The notes below the pieces were generated by a model. The model worked only from the letters and a program-made list of their open reading frames with translations. It had not been told where the DNA came from and ran no database searches. Below are positions 34,758 to 42,948 of a stretch of DNA of 64,000 nt, piece by piece. The translations under genes and the position numbers were made by a program. This DNA comes from Actinomyces mediterranea (GTDB lineage: Bacteria > Actinomycetota > Actinomycetes > Actinomycetales > Actinomycetaceae), in assembly GCF_900155595.1 (NCBI RefSeq), contig NZ_FTPB01000003.1, positions 321,344 through 385,343 on the forward strand, read 5' to 3'. Each line of letters begins with the position of its first letter. The first letter of the stretch is position 1.

Positions 34758-36191
34758 ATGAGCACGCCAACTCCGAGGAAGAGTCTCGCCATCGAAGAGA
34801 CGCCGATCCCCGGATTCTTGCGAATCGATCTGACGGTTCATGAAGACAACCGCGGCTGGTTCAAGGAGAACTGGCAGCGCGAGAAGATGATCGCTCTCGG
34901 GCTGCCGGACTTCGGCCCGGTTCAGAACAATATCTCCTTCAATGACGAGGTCGGGGTGACCCGCGGCATCCACGCGGAGCCGTGGGACAAGTTCGTATCA
35001 GTGGCAACAGGCAGCGTCTTCGGCGCGTGGGTCGATCTGCGCGAGGGCCCCTCCTTTGGAACGGTCTACACGACGATCATCGACCCCTCCGTCGCCGTCT
35101 TCGTTCCGCGCGGCGTGGGCAACGCCTACCAGACCCTTGAGCCGAACACCGCATACACCTACCTCGTGAACGATCACTGGTCGCCCGACGCACGGTACAC
35201 CTTCCTCAACCTCGCCGATGAAACCGTCAATGTCCCCTGGCCGATCAGCCTCGATTCGGCGATCCTGTCGGACAAGGACGCCGCCCATCCGCGCCTCGCA
35301 GACGTCGTCCCCTTCGCAGCGCCCGAGGCCAGAGGCGCGCGCGTCCTCGTCACGGGCGCCAATGGCCAGCTCGGCCGCGAGTTGATGAGCCAGCTGCCCG
35401 CCGCGGGATTCACCGCAACCGGTGTCGACCTGCCCGATGTCGATATCTCCTCGCGCGAACAGATGGACCGCTTCGCCTGGTCGCAGTTCGACATCGTCAT
35501 CAATGCCGCCGCATGGACCAATGTCGACGGGGCCGAGACGCCTGAGGGGCGCCGGGCCGCCTGGCGCGCCAATGCAACGGGGCCCGCGAACCTGGCGCGA
35601 GTGTGCGCCGATCGCGGCTTGACACTCGTCCACATCTCCAGTGAATACACCTTCGATGGAACGGCTCAGATCCACACCGAGGACGAAGACCCCTCCCCCT
35701 TGGGCGTATACGGCCAGTCGAAGGCGGGCGGCGACGCCGCCGTCGCCGCGACCCCGAAGCACTACCTGGTGCGCACGAGTTGGGTGGTCGGCGATGGGAA
35801 GAACTTCGCCAAGACGATGTTCTCCCTCGCCCAGCGCGGCATCAGCCCATCGGTGGTCGCCGACCAAACCGGTCGGCTCACCTTCACGAAGGATCTCGCC
35901 GCCGGGATCATCCACCTCCTGACATGCTCTGCCGAGTACGGGACGTACAACCTGTCCGGCGAGGGCCCCGTCGTCTCGTGGTGCGATGTCGCTTCCCGGG
36001 TCTTCGAGCTCGCAGGCCGCGACGCCACCGATGTGACACCCGTGTCCACCGAGGAGTACTTCGCGGGCCAGGAGGGGATCGCCCCCCGACCGCTCAATAG
36101 CGCGTTGGATCTGTCGAAGATCGAATCGACCGGCTTCACCCCGGGCGATTCCATGCAGCGCCTCGACGACTATGTTCGGACGTTGATGTGA
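34758..36191 (+). CDS. rmlCD: Bifunctional dTDP-4-dehydrorhamnose 3,5-epimerase / reductase (RmlC-RmlD fusion)
   Basis: 477 residues. Residues 1-185 are a cupin-type RmlC domain with the active-site RGIHAEPWDK (H72). From about 190 starts an RmlD reductase domain with VLVTGANGQLG (NAD(P)-binding, 197-206), SSEYTFDG and Y318-xxx-K322. Together these steps convert dTDP-4-keto-6-deoxyglucose to dTDP-L-rhamnose. ATG 34758 has GAGGGGAAC ahead. The fusion is seen in several actinobacteria and guarantees equal amounts of the last two enzymes. The next gene begins inside its stop codon (GTGA). Confidence 0.95.
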   Translation: MSTPTPRKSLAIEETPIPGFLRIDLTVHEDNRGWFKENWQREKMIALGLPDFGPVQNNISFNDEVGVTRGIHAEPWDKFVSVATGSVFGAWVDLREGPSFGTVYTTIIDPSVAVFVPRGVGNAYQTLEPNTAYTYLVNDHWSPDARYTFLNLADETVNVPWPISLDSAILSDKDAAHPRLADVVPFAAPEARGARVLVTGANGQLGRELMSQLPAAGFTATGVDLPDVDISSREQMDRFAWSQFDIVINAAAWTNVDGAETPEGRRAAWRANATGPANLARVCADRGLTLVHISSEYTFDGTAQIHTEDEDPSPLGVYGQSKAGGDAAVAATPKHYLVRTSWVVGDGKNFAKTMFSLAQRGISPSVVADQTGRLTFTKDLAAGIIHLLTCSAEYGTYNLSGEGPVVSWCDVASRVFELAGRDATDVTPVSTEEYFAGQEGIAPRPLNSALDLSKIESTGFTPGDSMQRLDDYVRTLM

Positions 36192-37762
36192 GACTCCCAT
36201 TCATGACCACCGATGACACAACCGCAATGCACTCATCGGACGCCGAGTCCGCCGTGTCGCCCGCGGCTGTGCCCCAGCATGCGGATCCCCGACAGTCCGG
36301 CGTGATCCGTTGGCTCTTGGGTGCCCTCCTCGTGTTGTCGACTGTCGTCGCCGGTCTCGGATGGGTGCTCGCCTCTCCCGTCGGGGGCTCTCCGGATGAC
36401 GATTACCATCTCGCTTCGATCTGGTGCCCCCGTCCGGTGGAGGGGTCGTGCCGGACGCGGATCATCGACGGAGAGGTGAACGTCCTCGTCCCGGAGCCCA
36501 TCGCGAAGGCCTCGACCTGCTACGCCTTCAAGCAGGAGGTGTCCGCAGCCTGCACCCTGCCGTATCTCAATGAGAACGACGGTTACACGCGCCGCTACGA
36601 CGACGGCAACTATCCGAAAGGGTATTACCGCTTCCACCATTTGTTCATCTCGGAGAGCGTCAACCAGTCGGTTCTGCTGATGAGAACCGTCAATATGCTC
36701 ATCTCCGTCGCCCTACTCGGCGCGATCGGGGCGCTCATCCCGGCACTGCAACGCCGGGGATACGCTGTGGCACTGCTCATCGCGTGGGTGCCCATGGGCA
36801 TCTACTACGTGGCATCGAATAACCCCAGTTCGTGGGCTCTGACCGGAACCTTCGCCTTTGCGACGGGTATGCTCGGCGCCCTCAACTCGCGCGGGGTGCG
36901 CCGGTGGGTGCTGGTCGCCCTGGCTGCACTCGGAGGACTGCTGTGCATCTCCTCGCGCGGAGACTCGGCCTTCTTCTTGTTCGTCATCGCCATGGCGCTC
37001 GTGTTCGCCATTCAGTGGCGCCGCATGCTGTGGCCGTACATGGTGTTCCTCGCGGTCGCATCAGCGGTCGGCGTCTTTTCGATGTTCTCAACCGGACAGT
37101 CCACCGTTGTCACCAGCTCTGATGCGGAACTCGCGTTCACCCCGTCGGGCCCGGTGGAGACCCTCGTCCGAGCGACCCTGCAGGTCCCCCTCTATATCGC
37201 GGGCTTCTACGGTTACAACCGCGGTCCGGGGTGGTTCGACACTCCAATCAATGAACCCACCGTCCTCGTCATGCTCTTCATCTTCGGCGGCGCCCTCATC
37301 GTCGGACTCGCCGGGGGGACGTGGCGCAAATGGTTGTCCGCACTCATGATATTCGGCGCCCTCATCGGCGTTCCCATCGCCGTCACCGTTCGCGGCTACT
37401 ACCCGACGCTGTGGCACTACCAGCCGCGCTATATGCTCCCGCTGCTCGCGGTGTTCCTCTTCATCCTCTTCGTCGTCGACTCACGCACACCGGCGGTGCT
37501 CTCGCGCGTACAGTCGGTCGTCGTCGGATTCGGGATCTCAGCCGCCTATTGCCTCGCCCTTCAAATGACCCTGTGGCGCTACACCGCAGGAGTCAACAGC
37601 GGAGACCCCCCGCTCAACCTCGACAGGTTCATGCAGTGGTGGTGGCCGATTCCGATGTCGCCGACAGTCGTATGGACGACGTCCTCACTGGCATTCGCTG
37701 CGACCGTCATCCTGGCTTTCGTCCTCACCCGTCCGCCCGCGCGCGAACCCGCCGACCGTTGA
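36188..37762 (+). CDS. DUF2142-like polytopic membrane protein
   Basis: 524 residues if started at the GTG overlapping the rmlCD stop; ATG 36203 is nearly as likely. About 10-12 hydrophobic helices. A large extracytoplasmic loop after helix 1 (SPVGGSPDDDYHLASIWC, four cysteines around 80-125) and a later hydrophilic loop fit the DUF2142 family. Such proteins occur in polysaccharide loci and may be membrane glycosyltransferases of the GT-C type or polymerases. The DDD in the first loop is in the position expected for GT-C catalytic acids. That reading is inference. Confidence 0.72.
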   Translation: MRLPFMTTDDTTAMHSSDAESAVSPAAVPQHADPRQSGVIRWLLGALLVLSTVVAGLGWVLASPVGGSPDDDYHLASIWCPRPVEGSCRTRIIDGEVNVLVPEPIAKASTCYAFKQEVSAACTLPYLNENDGYTRRYDDGNYPKGYYRFHHLFISESVNQSVLLMRTVNMLISVALLGAIGALIPALQRRGYAVALLIAWVPMGIYYVASNNPSSWALTGTFAFATGMLGALNSRGVRRWVLVALAALGGLLCISSRGDSAFFLFVIAMALVFAIQWRRMLWPYMVFLAVASAVGVFSMFSTGQSTVVTSSDAELAFTPSGPVETLVRATLQVPLYIAGFYGYNRGPGWFDTPINEPTVLVMLFIFGGALIVGLAGGTWRKWLSALMIFGALIGVPIAVTVRGYYPTLWHYQPRYMLPLLAVFLFILFVVDSRTPAVLSRVQSVVVGFGISAAYCLALQMTLWRYTAGVNSGDPPLNLDRFMQWWWPIPMSPTVVWTTSSLAFAATVILAFVLTRPPAREPADR

Positions 37763-37774
37763 CTCCCCAGCCCC

Positions 37775-37803
37775 GGCGCGCCCGCTCTTGCATCGGGTGC
37801 GCC
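37775..37803. terminator. Hairpin between convergent genes
   Basis: GGCGCGCCCG (37775-37784) and CGGGTGCGCC (37794-37803) form a 10-bp stem with one G-T pair and a 9-nt loop. It lies between the stops of the DUF2142-like gene and the Gfo/Idh dehydrogenase gene. It lacks a U-run, as is common in high-GC actinobacteria, and may serve both directions. Confidence 0.55.
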
Positions 37804-37817
37804 AGTGGCGAGGCCGG

Positions 37818-38807
37818 TCACTCGGGCCGTATCGCTCGTCCCGTCCTAGCGGACTGCTGCATCGCCTCAACGACTCGCAGCACCGTGAGCCCCTCATCGG
37901 CCGAGACGTAGTCCGCCGTCTCCCCAGTGATCGCATCGCGGAAGCGCTCGTGCTCGATCGCGAGGGGTTCCCGCTTGACCAGCGCGTAGCGCGTCACCGT
38001 CCCCTCGCGCACGCCCCGCACATTGGCGATATGGTCCCAGGCGACCGGCGATGACCCGTTCTCGTAGAAGGTGAGATCGGAGAGCACAGTATCGGCGACG
38101 AGTGATCCCCTTTCCCCGGTGACGACCGTCACCCGCTCTTTGAAGGGGGTCAGCCAGTTGACGAGATGATTGACGAGGACGCCGTTGGACAGGCGCCCCG
38201 ACGCGATGAGGACATCATCGTGTTCGCGCCCCGACTGGCACGCAGTCTGCGCGTAGATTGTCTCGTAGTCGCTTCCGGCGATCCATGCCGCCAGATCGAC
38301 ATCGTGGGTCGCCAAGTCCTTGATGACGCCCACATCTGAGATGCGCGCGGGAAAGGGCGACTGGCGCCGAGTCGCAATCTGGAAGACGCGTCCGAGCTGT
38401 CCGAGCTTGATCCTTCTGCGCATCTCCAATAGCGCCGCATTGCACCGCTCCACGTATCCGACGGCGCACACGAGTCCCGCGTCTGAGAATGCCCTGCAGA
38501 TCCTTTCGCCCGAGGCGACGGACATTGAGAGGGGTTTTTCAATGAGGGCGTGCACCCCCGCGTCGGCGAGGGCGAGCGCCGCCTCCTCATGAAAGGCAGT
38601 GGGAGCGGCGACGATGGCGGCATCGATTCCCTGTGCCACGAGTTCGGCCACACCGGCGAGGACCTCGAGTTCGCCCGCGACGGAATACACGTCTCCCCTG
38701 GGATCTGCGACGGCGACAAGATCGAAGCCCTTGGTCGCGCGGACGTTGCGAACATGATGGCGGCCCATTGCCCCCAAGCCGAGGACACCGACGCGGATCG
38801 AGCCCAT
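37818..38807 (-). CDS. Gfo/Idh/MocA-family dehydrogenase, WlbA/WbpB-like
   Basis: 329 residues from ATG 38807, just after the aminotransferase stop; a GTG two codons earlier is an alternative. Rossmann GVLGLGAMGRHHVRN, then AAPTAFHEE, the EKPLS motif near 90 and a catalytic DLATHDVDLAAW near 165. WlbA/WbpB enzymes oxidise C3 of UDP-GlcNAcA, giving the 3-keto sugar for the aminotransferase. The gene order dehydrogenase - aminotransferase - acetyltransferase downstream supports this role. Confidence 0.85.
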   Translation of the reverse strand: MGSIRVGVLGLGAMGRHHVRNVRATKGFDLVAVADPRGDVYSVAGELEVLAGVAELVAQGIDAAIVAAPTAFHEEAALALADAGVHALIEKPLSMSVASGERICRAFSDAGLVCAVGYVERCNAALLEMRRRIKLGQLGRVFQIATRRQSPFPARISDVGVIKDLATHDVDLAAWIAGSDYETIYAQTACQSGREHDDVLIASGRLSNGVLVNHLVNWLTPFKERVTVVTGERGSLVADTVLSDLTFYENGSSPVAWDHIANVRGVREGTVTRYALVKREPLAIEHERFRDAITGETADYVSADEGLTVLRVVEAMQQSARTGRAIRPE

Positions 38808-38809
38808 GA

Positions 38810-39907
38810 TCACGCCCCCGCCCGGGCGATGGCGTTGACCGCTGTCACGATGCGCTCGAGGTCTGCCATTGTCAGCGCCGGGTGGACGGGCAGCGACACG
38901 ACCTCACCAGCAGCCCGGTCAGTCTGGGCGAGATCCGCCGACGAGGCGAATCGCTGAAGAGGCAAGAGACGGTGAAGCGGGATCGGATAGTAGACGCCCG
39001 AGCCGATGCGCCACACATCCCGCAATTCCTCCACGAAACGATCGCGGTCACCTGCGCATCGGATCGTGTACTGGTGGAACACGTGGGCTGCTCCGGGCGC
39101 GATTGTCGGAGTGATGACTCCGCGCAGGTTCTCAGTCAAGAATGCCGCGTTTTCTTGACGCCGCCGCGTCCAGGCGTCAATATTCTGCAATTGCACACGC
39201 CCGATCGCCGCGTGAATATCCGTCATCCGGTTGTTGAGCCCGATGAGTTCATTCTCGTAGCGGGTCCGCATGCCCTGGTTGCGCAGCAGCCGCACCCGCC
39301 GGGCGATATCGGCGTCACAGGTCGATACCATTCCGCCTTCGCCGGAGGTCATGTTCTTCGTCGGATACAAGCTGAATGCGCCGAAGGCTCCGAATGATCC
39401 GGCTCGTCGGCCGTTGAGGGATGCGCCGTGGGCCTGAGCGGCGTCCTCGATGAGGAGCAGGCCGTGCGTCGCGGCGAGTGCCTCGAGGGCGTTCATGTCG
39501 GCGGGATGCCCATAGAGGTGCACGGGCATGATCGCACTGGTTCGGTGCGTGATGACCGCCTGTGCACTCGCCGGATCCATGCAGAATGTGGCGGGGTCGA
39601 TGTCGGCGAACACGGGAGTCGCACCTGTCATGGCGACCGCATTCGCCGTCGCTGCGAAAGTGAAGGAGGGGACGATGACCTCATCGCCCGGCCCGATGCC
39701 CGCGGCGAGGAGACCAAGGTGAAGCGCGGAGGTTCCCGAGTTAACGGCGATGCACTCCCCCTGTCCGACGAGTGCGGCAGCGAACTCCTTTTCGAAGGCG
39801 GCGACTTCTGCGCCCTGGGTGAGCATTCCGGAGCGCAGTACGGTCGCCACCGCCTCGACTTCGGCTTCCCCGATGATGGGGTGCGCCGCGGGGATCATGT
39901 CGGGCAT
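38810..39907 (-). CDS. DegT/DnrJ/EryC1-type sugar aminotransferase, WlbC/WbpE-like
   Basis: 365 residues from ATG 39907 (GAAGGA ahead). VNSGTSALHLGLLAAGI near 55-71, LIEDAAQAHGA near 152-162 (D binds the PLP nitrogen) and K184 in YPTKNMTSGEGG as the Schiff-base lysine. It would transaminate a keto sugar nucleotide, most likely the 3-keto product of the next gene, with glutamate as donor. Two bases separate its start from the stop of the acetyltransferase gene. Confidence 0.9.
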   Translation of the reverse strand: MPDMIPAAHPIIGEAEVEAVATVLRSGMLTQGAEVAAFEKEFAAALVGQGECIAVNSGTSALHLGLLAAGIGPGDEVIVPSFTFAATANAVAMTGATPVFADIDPATFCMDPASAQAVITHRTSAIMPVHLYGHPADMNALEALAATHGLLLIEDAAQAHGASLNGRRAGSFGAFGAFSLYPTKNMTSGEGGMVSTCDADIARRVRLLRNQGMRTRYENELIGLNNRMTDIHAAIGRVQLQNIDAWTRRRQENAAFLTENLRGVITPTIAPGAAHVFHQYTIRCAGDRDRFVEELRDVWRIGSGVYYPIPLHRLLPLQRFASSADLAQTDRAAGEVVSLPVHPALTMADLERIVTAVNAIARAGA

Positions 39908-39909
39908 CG

Positions 39910-40509
39910 TCACAGATCCTTCACGAGGGTCTCGGAGTCGACAAGGCGGTACCGGGCGCCGGTTGTCGGGCAGGTGTAAAACTCGGGGGCGGCTTCGTCG
40001 CGAACGAGGGCGACTCCCGCTTCGCCGACCCACCCGATCCGCTTCGCGGGCACTCCTGCGACGAGTGCGTAGTCGGGGACGTCCCTCGTCACGACCGCCC
40101 CGGCTCCGATCATTGACCATGCGCCGATGCTCACCGGTGCGACGCACACCGCGTGGGCTCCGATCGATGCTCCCTCGTCGATGGTGACGCGCACCGGCTC
40201 CCAGTCCGCTGAGGATTTCAACGAGCCGTCGGGGGTGATTGCGCGGGGGTGATGGTCGTTGGTGAGCACCGCGTGGGGACCGATGAAGACGCCCCTGCCC
40301 ACGCGCGCGGGCCCGTAGACGAGGGCGTAGTTCTGTACTTTGCACTGATCCCCCATATCGACGCCGACTCCGATATAGGCTCCGCGCCCGATGATACAGT
40401 CACGTCCGACTACGGCGCCGTCGCAGACCTGCGCGAGGTGCCAGATCGCCGTCCCCTCCCCGATGCGCGCGTCATCGCCGACATCGGCACTTGCATGGGT
40501 TCGTGTCAT
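39910..40509 (-). CDS. Left-handed beta-helix N-acetyltransferase, WlbB/WbpD-like
   Basis: 199 residues with hexapeptide repeats throughout (IGEGTAIWHLAQV, IGRGAYIGVGV, VGRGVFIGPHAVLTND, IGAHAVCVAPVSIGAWSMIGAGAVVTRDV). WlbB/WbpD uses acetyl-CoA to acetylate the 3-amino group of UDP-GlcNAc3NA. The N-terminal HASADVGDDARIGEGTAIW is characteristic of that group. The C-terminal extension (FYTCPTTGARYRL) resembles a small zinc-ribbon-like tail. Presumed first gene of a three-gene operon that ends at 37.8 kb. Confidence 0.88.
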   Translation of the reverse strand: MTRTHASADVGDDARIGEGTAIWHLAQVCDGAVVGRDCIIGRGAYIGVGVDMGDQCKVQNYALVYGPARVGRGVFIGPHAVLTNDHHPRAITPDGSLKSSADWEPVRVTIDEGASIGAHAVCVAPVSIGAWSMIGAGAVVTRDVPDYALVAGVPAKRIGWVGEAGVALVRDEAAPEFYTCPTTGARYRLVDSETLVKDL

Positions 40510-40598
40510 CGATCGATCTCCTTCTCGGAGGCAATCCTACGGCCTGGAATACTCCGACGGCCTCAGGCATCGCCAATGGGACGACGAGGGCGCTCTGT

Positions 40599-40604
40599 TA
40601 TGAT
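40599..40604 (+). promoter_or_regulatory. -10 box TATGAT, likely leaderless start of the GT2/DUF2304 operon
   Basis: TATGAT is followed by 6 nt (CGGCCC) and then the ATG at 40611. No Shine-Dalgarno sequence fits in that space. This TANNNT-N6/7-RTG arrangement is the usual form of leaderless promoters in actinobacteria. Confidence 0.5.
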
Positions 40605-40610
40605 CGGCCC

Positions 40611-41294
40611 ATGCACGACTACTCCGACACTTGGGCGATAATTCCCCTCTATAACGAGGCTCAAGTTATTGGCGACGTGGTACGAGATCTGCGAACACGC
40701 ATCCCCAATGTTCTGTGCATCGATGACGGTTCGCGCGACGCCTCCGTCGAAGAGGCGAGAAAAGCAGGGGCGCATGTCGCTGTGCATCCCATTAATCTCG
40801 GCCAGGGCGCCGCACTGCAAACCGGATTCTCGTGGGTGCTCGCCAACACCGATGCGCGCTATGTCGTCACCTTCGACGCGGATGGACAGCATCAGAGCCA
40901 AGATGCGGCACATATGGTGGACGTCGCCCGCGAGGAGAACCTGGGATTCGTCCTCGGCTCACGCTTCATCGACGGGATGACCCTTGAAATGTCGGCAGCG
41001 AAAAGGGTCGTGCTCCACCTCGCGGCGACGTTCTCCCGGATGAGGTCGAAGATGAGCCTCACGGACGCGCACAACGGTCTGCGTGTGATCCGGCGCGACG
41101 CACTCGATAAGGTATTCCTCTCTCAGAATCGAATGGCGCACGCCTCCCAGATCATTGAGCAGCTAGGACAGACCGGGCTTGCGTGGCGCGAGGTCGGCGT
41201 CCACATCCGATACACCGATTACTCTCGCGCCAAAGGGCAGTCGATGCTCAACGCCATCAATATTCTCGTTGAATTGATGCTGGAGGACCGATGA
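40611..41294 (+). CDS. GT2 polyprenyl-phosphate-type glycosyltransferase
   Basis: 227 residues from ATG 40611. AIIPLYNEAQVI at 9-20, LCIDDGSRD, HPINLGQGAALQTGF and TFDADGQHQ (metal site), all as in dolichol-phosphate mannosyltransferase-like GT2 enzymes. It would charge a lipid phosphate with a sugar for use outside the membrane. It is followed, with an ATGA overlap, by a DUF2304 membrane protein, a common pairing. There are no C-terminal helices of its own, so the DUF2304 protein may anchor it. Confidence 0.87.
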   Translation: MHDYSDTWAIIPLYNEAQVIGDVVRDLRTRIPNVLCIDDGSRDASVEEARKAGAHVAVHPINLGQGAALQTGFSWVLANTDARYVVTFDADGQHQSQDAAHMVDVAREENLGFVLGSRFIDGMTLEMSAAKRVVLHLAATFSRMRSKMSLTDAHNGLRVIRRDALDKVFLSQNRMAHASQIIEQLGQTGLAWREVGVHIRYTDYSRAKGQSMLNAINILVELMLEDR

Positions 41295-41659
41295 CAAGTT
41301 ACTGGCTGATCAAGCTGATCCTGCTGATCCTGCTTCTCGGAATCGGTTATTGGATCATGCGCCCGGTTCACTCGCAGTCGCATCTTGCAATGCGCCGCCT
41401 GGGCATGTTGGCGCTCGTCGTCTTCTCAGCATTCGCCGTCCTATCCCCCAACATGCTCAATAGGCTCGCACAGTCGGTGGGCGTGTCACAGGGCGTGAAC
41501 CTGCTGCTCTACGTCCTCTTCGTCGCCTTCTTCGCACAAGTCGTTACCGCCTATCGGCGCGAGGTCGCCATGGAGAAGAAACTGACGAACCTCGCACGTG
41601 CCATTGCGATCCAGAACGTGAAAGAACCGTTGAGCGCCGACGAGTCCGACGACGACTGA
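41291..41659 (+). CDS. DUF2304 membrane protein
   Basis: 122 residues with three hydrophobic helices: LIKLILLILLLGIGYWIM at 6-23, LGMLALVVFSAFAVLSPN at about 37-54, and GVNLLLYVLFVAFFAQVVTA at about 68-87. A coiled, charged tail (REVAMEKKLTNLARAIAIQN) ends in acidic residues. DUF2304 proteins are found next to GT2 lipid-phosphate glycosyltransferases and are probably their membrane partners. ATGA overlap with the GT2 stop. Confidence 0.85.
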   Translation: MTSYWLIKLILLILLLGIGYWIMRPVHSQSHLAMRRLGMLALVVFSAFAVLSPNMLNRLAQSVGVSQGVNLLLYVLFVAFFAQVVTAYRREVAMEKKLTNLARAIAIQNVKEPLSADESDDD

Positions 41660-41678
41660 GGCTCCGCTGTTCTTCCGC

Positions 41679-42797
41679 TCATCGTCGTGCGGCACGATAG
41701 GCGGCGACGACTTCAGTTGCGATATCGGCGTATTGGCGCGCGCGGACCGGCCACGTCCACTCACTCATCATCGCCGCATCCGACTGTGCAGGGGGGTCGC
41801 TGAGCAGGTGCTTGAGCGCATCAACCACGGCGCCGACAGAACGCTCGGCGCAGATCATCACGGGGTGTCCCTGTGCGGCGAGCACTGATGCTCCGGGCAC
41901 GTCGTAGGTGACGATTCTGCCGCCCTCCGCCAGCGATTCGAGCAAAGTCGTTTGGAATCCCTCGGACAGAGTCGTCGGATTGACGAGGGTCGCCCCGGCG
42001 AGGCTCTCTCGCACGCGGTCGGGCGAGACGCGCCCCCGCACTGCAACCGTCGAGTCGAGGCCGAGTTCTGTGACGCGATGGCGGGCCTCCTCTAGTTGCA
42101 GCCCCCCTCCCAGGAGTTCCCCCTCGACGCGGATGCCTTCAGCTGTGAGTCGTGCGATGGCATCGAGGAAGACGTCCCAGCCCTTGCCCTCGACCATCCT
42201 GCCGACGAAGACGAGCCGATGGGGCTGATCGGTGTGCTCTCCCGTTGACTTCGGCGGTGTGATCGCGTTGTAGAAGACGTTCGCGCCCCGAGCACCGAGG
42301 CGCTGAGCGAAGATGGCGGCATTCTCGGATACTGCGAGGACCTTGTTCGCACCGCGGAGGACGTATCGCCCGATCGTCATATCAACCATCCGCGAACCCG
42401 CGCTGATCAAGGGAGAGGCCGATGAGACATAGTCCGATCCGTGCTCGGTGTGGATGACCGGGATATGTGCCTTCTTCGCCGCCCGGAGCCCGACAAAAGT
42501 CATCGGGAAGAAACGAGTGTGAACGGATACGACATCGATCCGATTGGTTTCCAAGAAGGCTACGATCCTCCTGGTGGCACCGATGGTCGGGAAGGAGATG
42601 ACATCGGCGATCGGACAGCACGACTTCGAGACGAGGACACGCACGCCGCCATCGTTACGCTGTTCCGGATGCTCCCCGATGGTCAGGACCCACACGTCGT
42701 GTCCGAGCTTGTTGAGCGATGATGCCAGATTCTGCGCATGGAACTCGACTCCGCCCTGGAGCGGCGGATAACGATTGACGATGATGGCATATCTCAT
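41679..42797 (-). CDS. GT4-family glycosyltransferase
   Basis: 372 residues from ATG 42797 with GGAGG ahead. VNRYPPLQGGVEFHAQNLA at 7-25 is the usual acceptor-site start. HTRFFPMTF and HTEHGSDY follow, then in the C-terminal half RLVFVGRMVEGKGWDVFLDA, and TTLSEGFQTTLLESLAEGG with the donor-binding acidic pair. Retaining GT-B enzyme, sugar unknown. It stands alone on the minus strand, 20 bp after the convergent DUF2304 gene. Confidence 0.88.
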   Translation of the reverse strand: MRYAIIVNRYPPLQGGVEFHAQNLASSLNKLGHDVWVLTIGEHPEQRNDGGVRVLVSKSCCPIADVISFPTIGATRRIVAFLETNRIDVVSVHTRFFPMTFVGLRAAKKAHIPVIHTEHGSDYVSSASPLISAGSRMVDMTIGRYVLRGANKVLAVSENAAIFAQRLGARGANVFYNAITPPKSTGEHTDQPHRLVFVGRMVEGKGWDVFLDAIARLTAEGIRVEGELLGGGLQLEEARHRVTELGLDSTVAVRGRVSPDRVRESLAGATLVNPTTLSEGFQTTLLESLAEGGRIVTYDVPGASVLAAQGHPVMICAERSVGAVVDALKHLLSDPPAQSDAAMMSEWTWPVRARQYADIATEVVAAYRAARR

Positions 42798-42948
42798 GTG
42801 CGCCTCCTATTCGGACACTCATGCGCCCGGGGTGGCGCGCAACGATCGACACGTGACCATCGTGCGCGAATCCGGTGCGTACACGCTTCCAGCAGATATC
42901 GTACGGCCAGTGCGATGACTGAACGACGATTGCGCCGGGATGTCCGAT

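Noticed and set aside
36188-37762. DUF2142-like protein as a definite Wzy polymerase
   Set aside because: It has the right number of helices, but its first large loop fits DUF2142/GT-C proteins better than Wzy, which usually has its large loop late in the chain.
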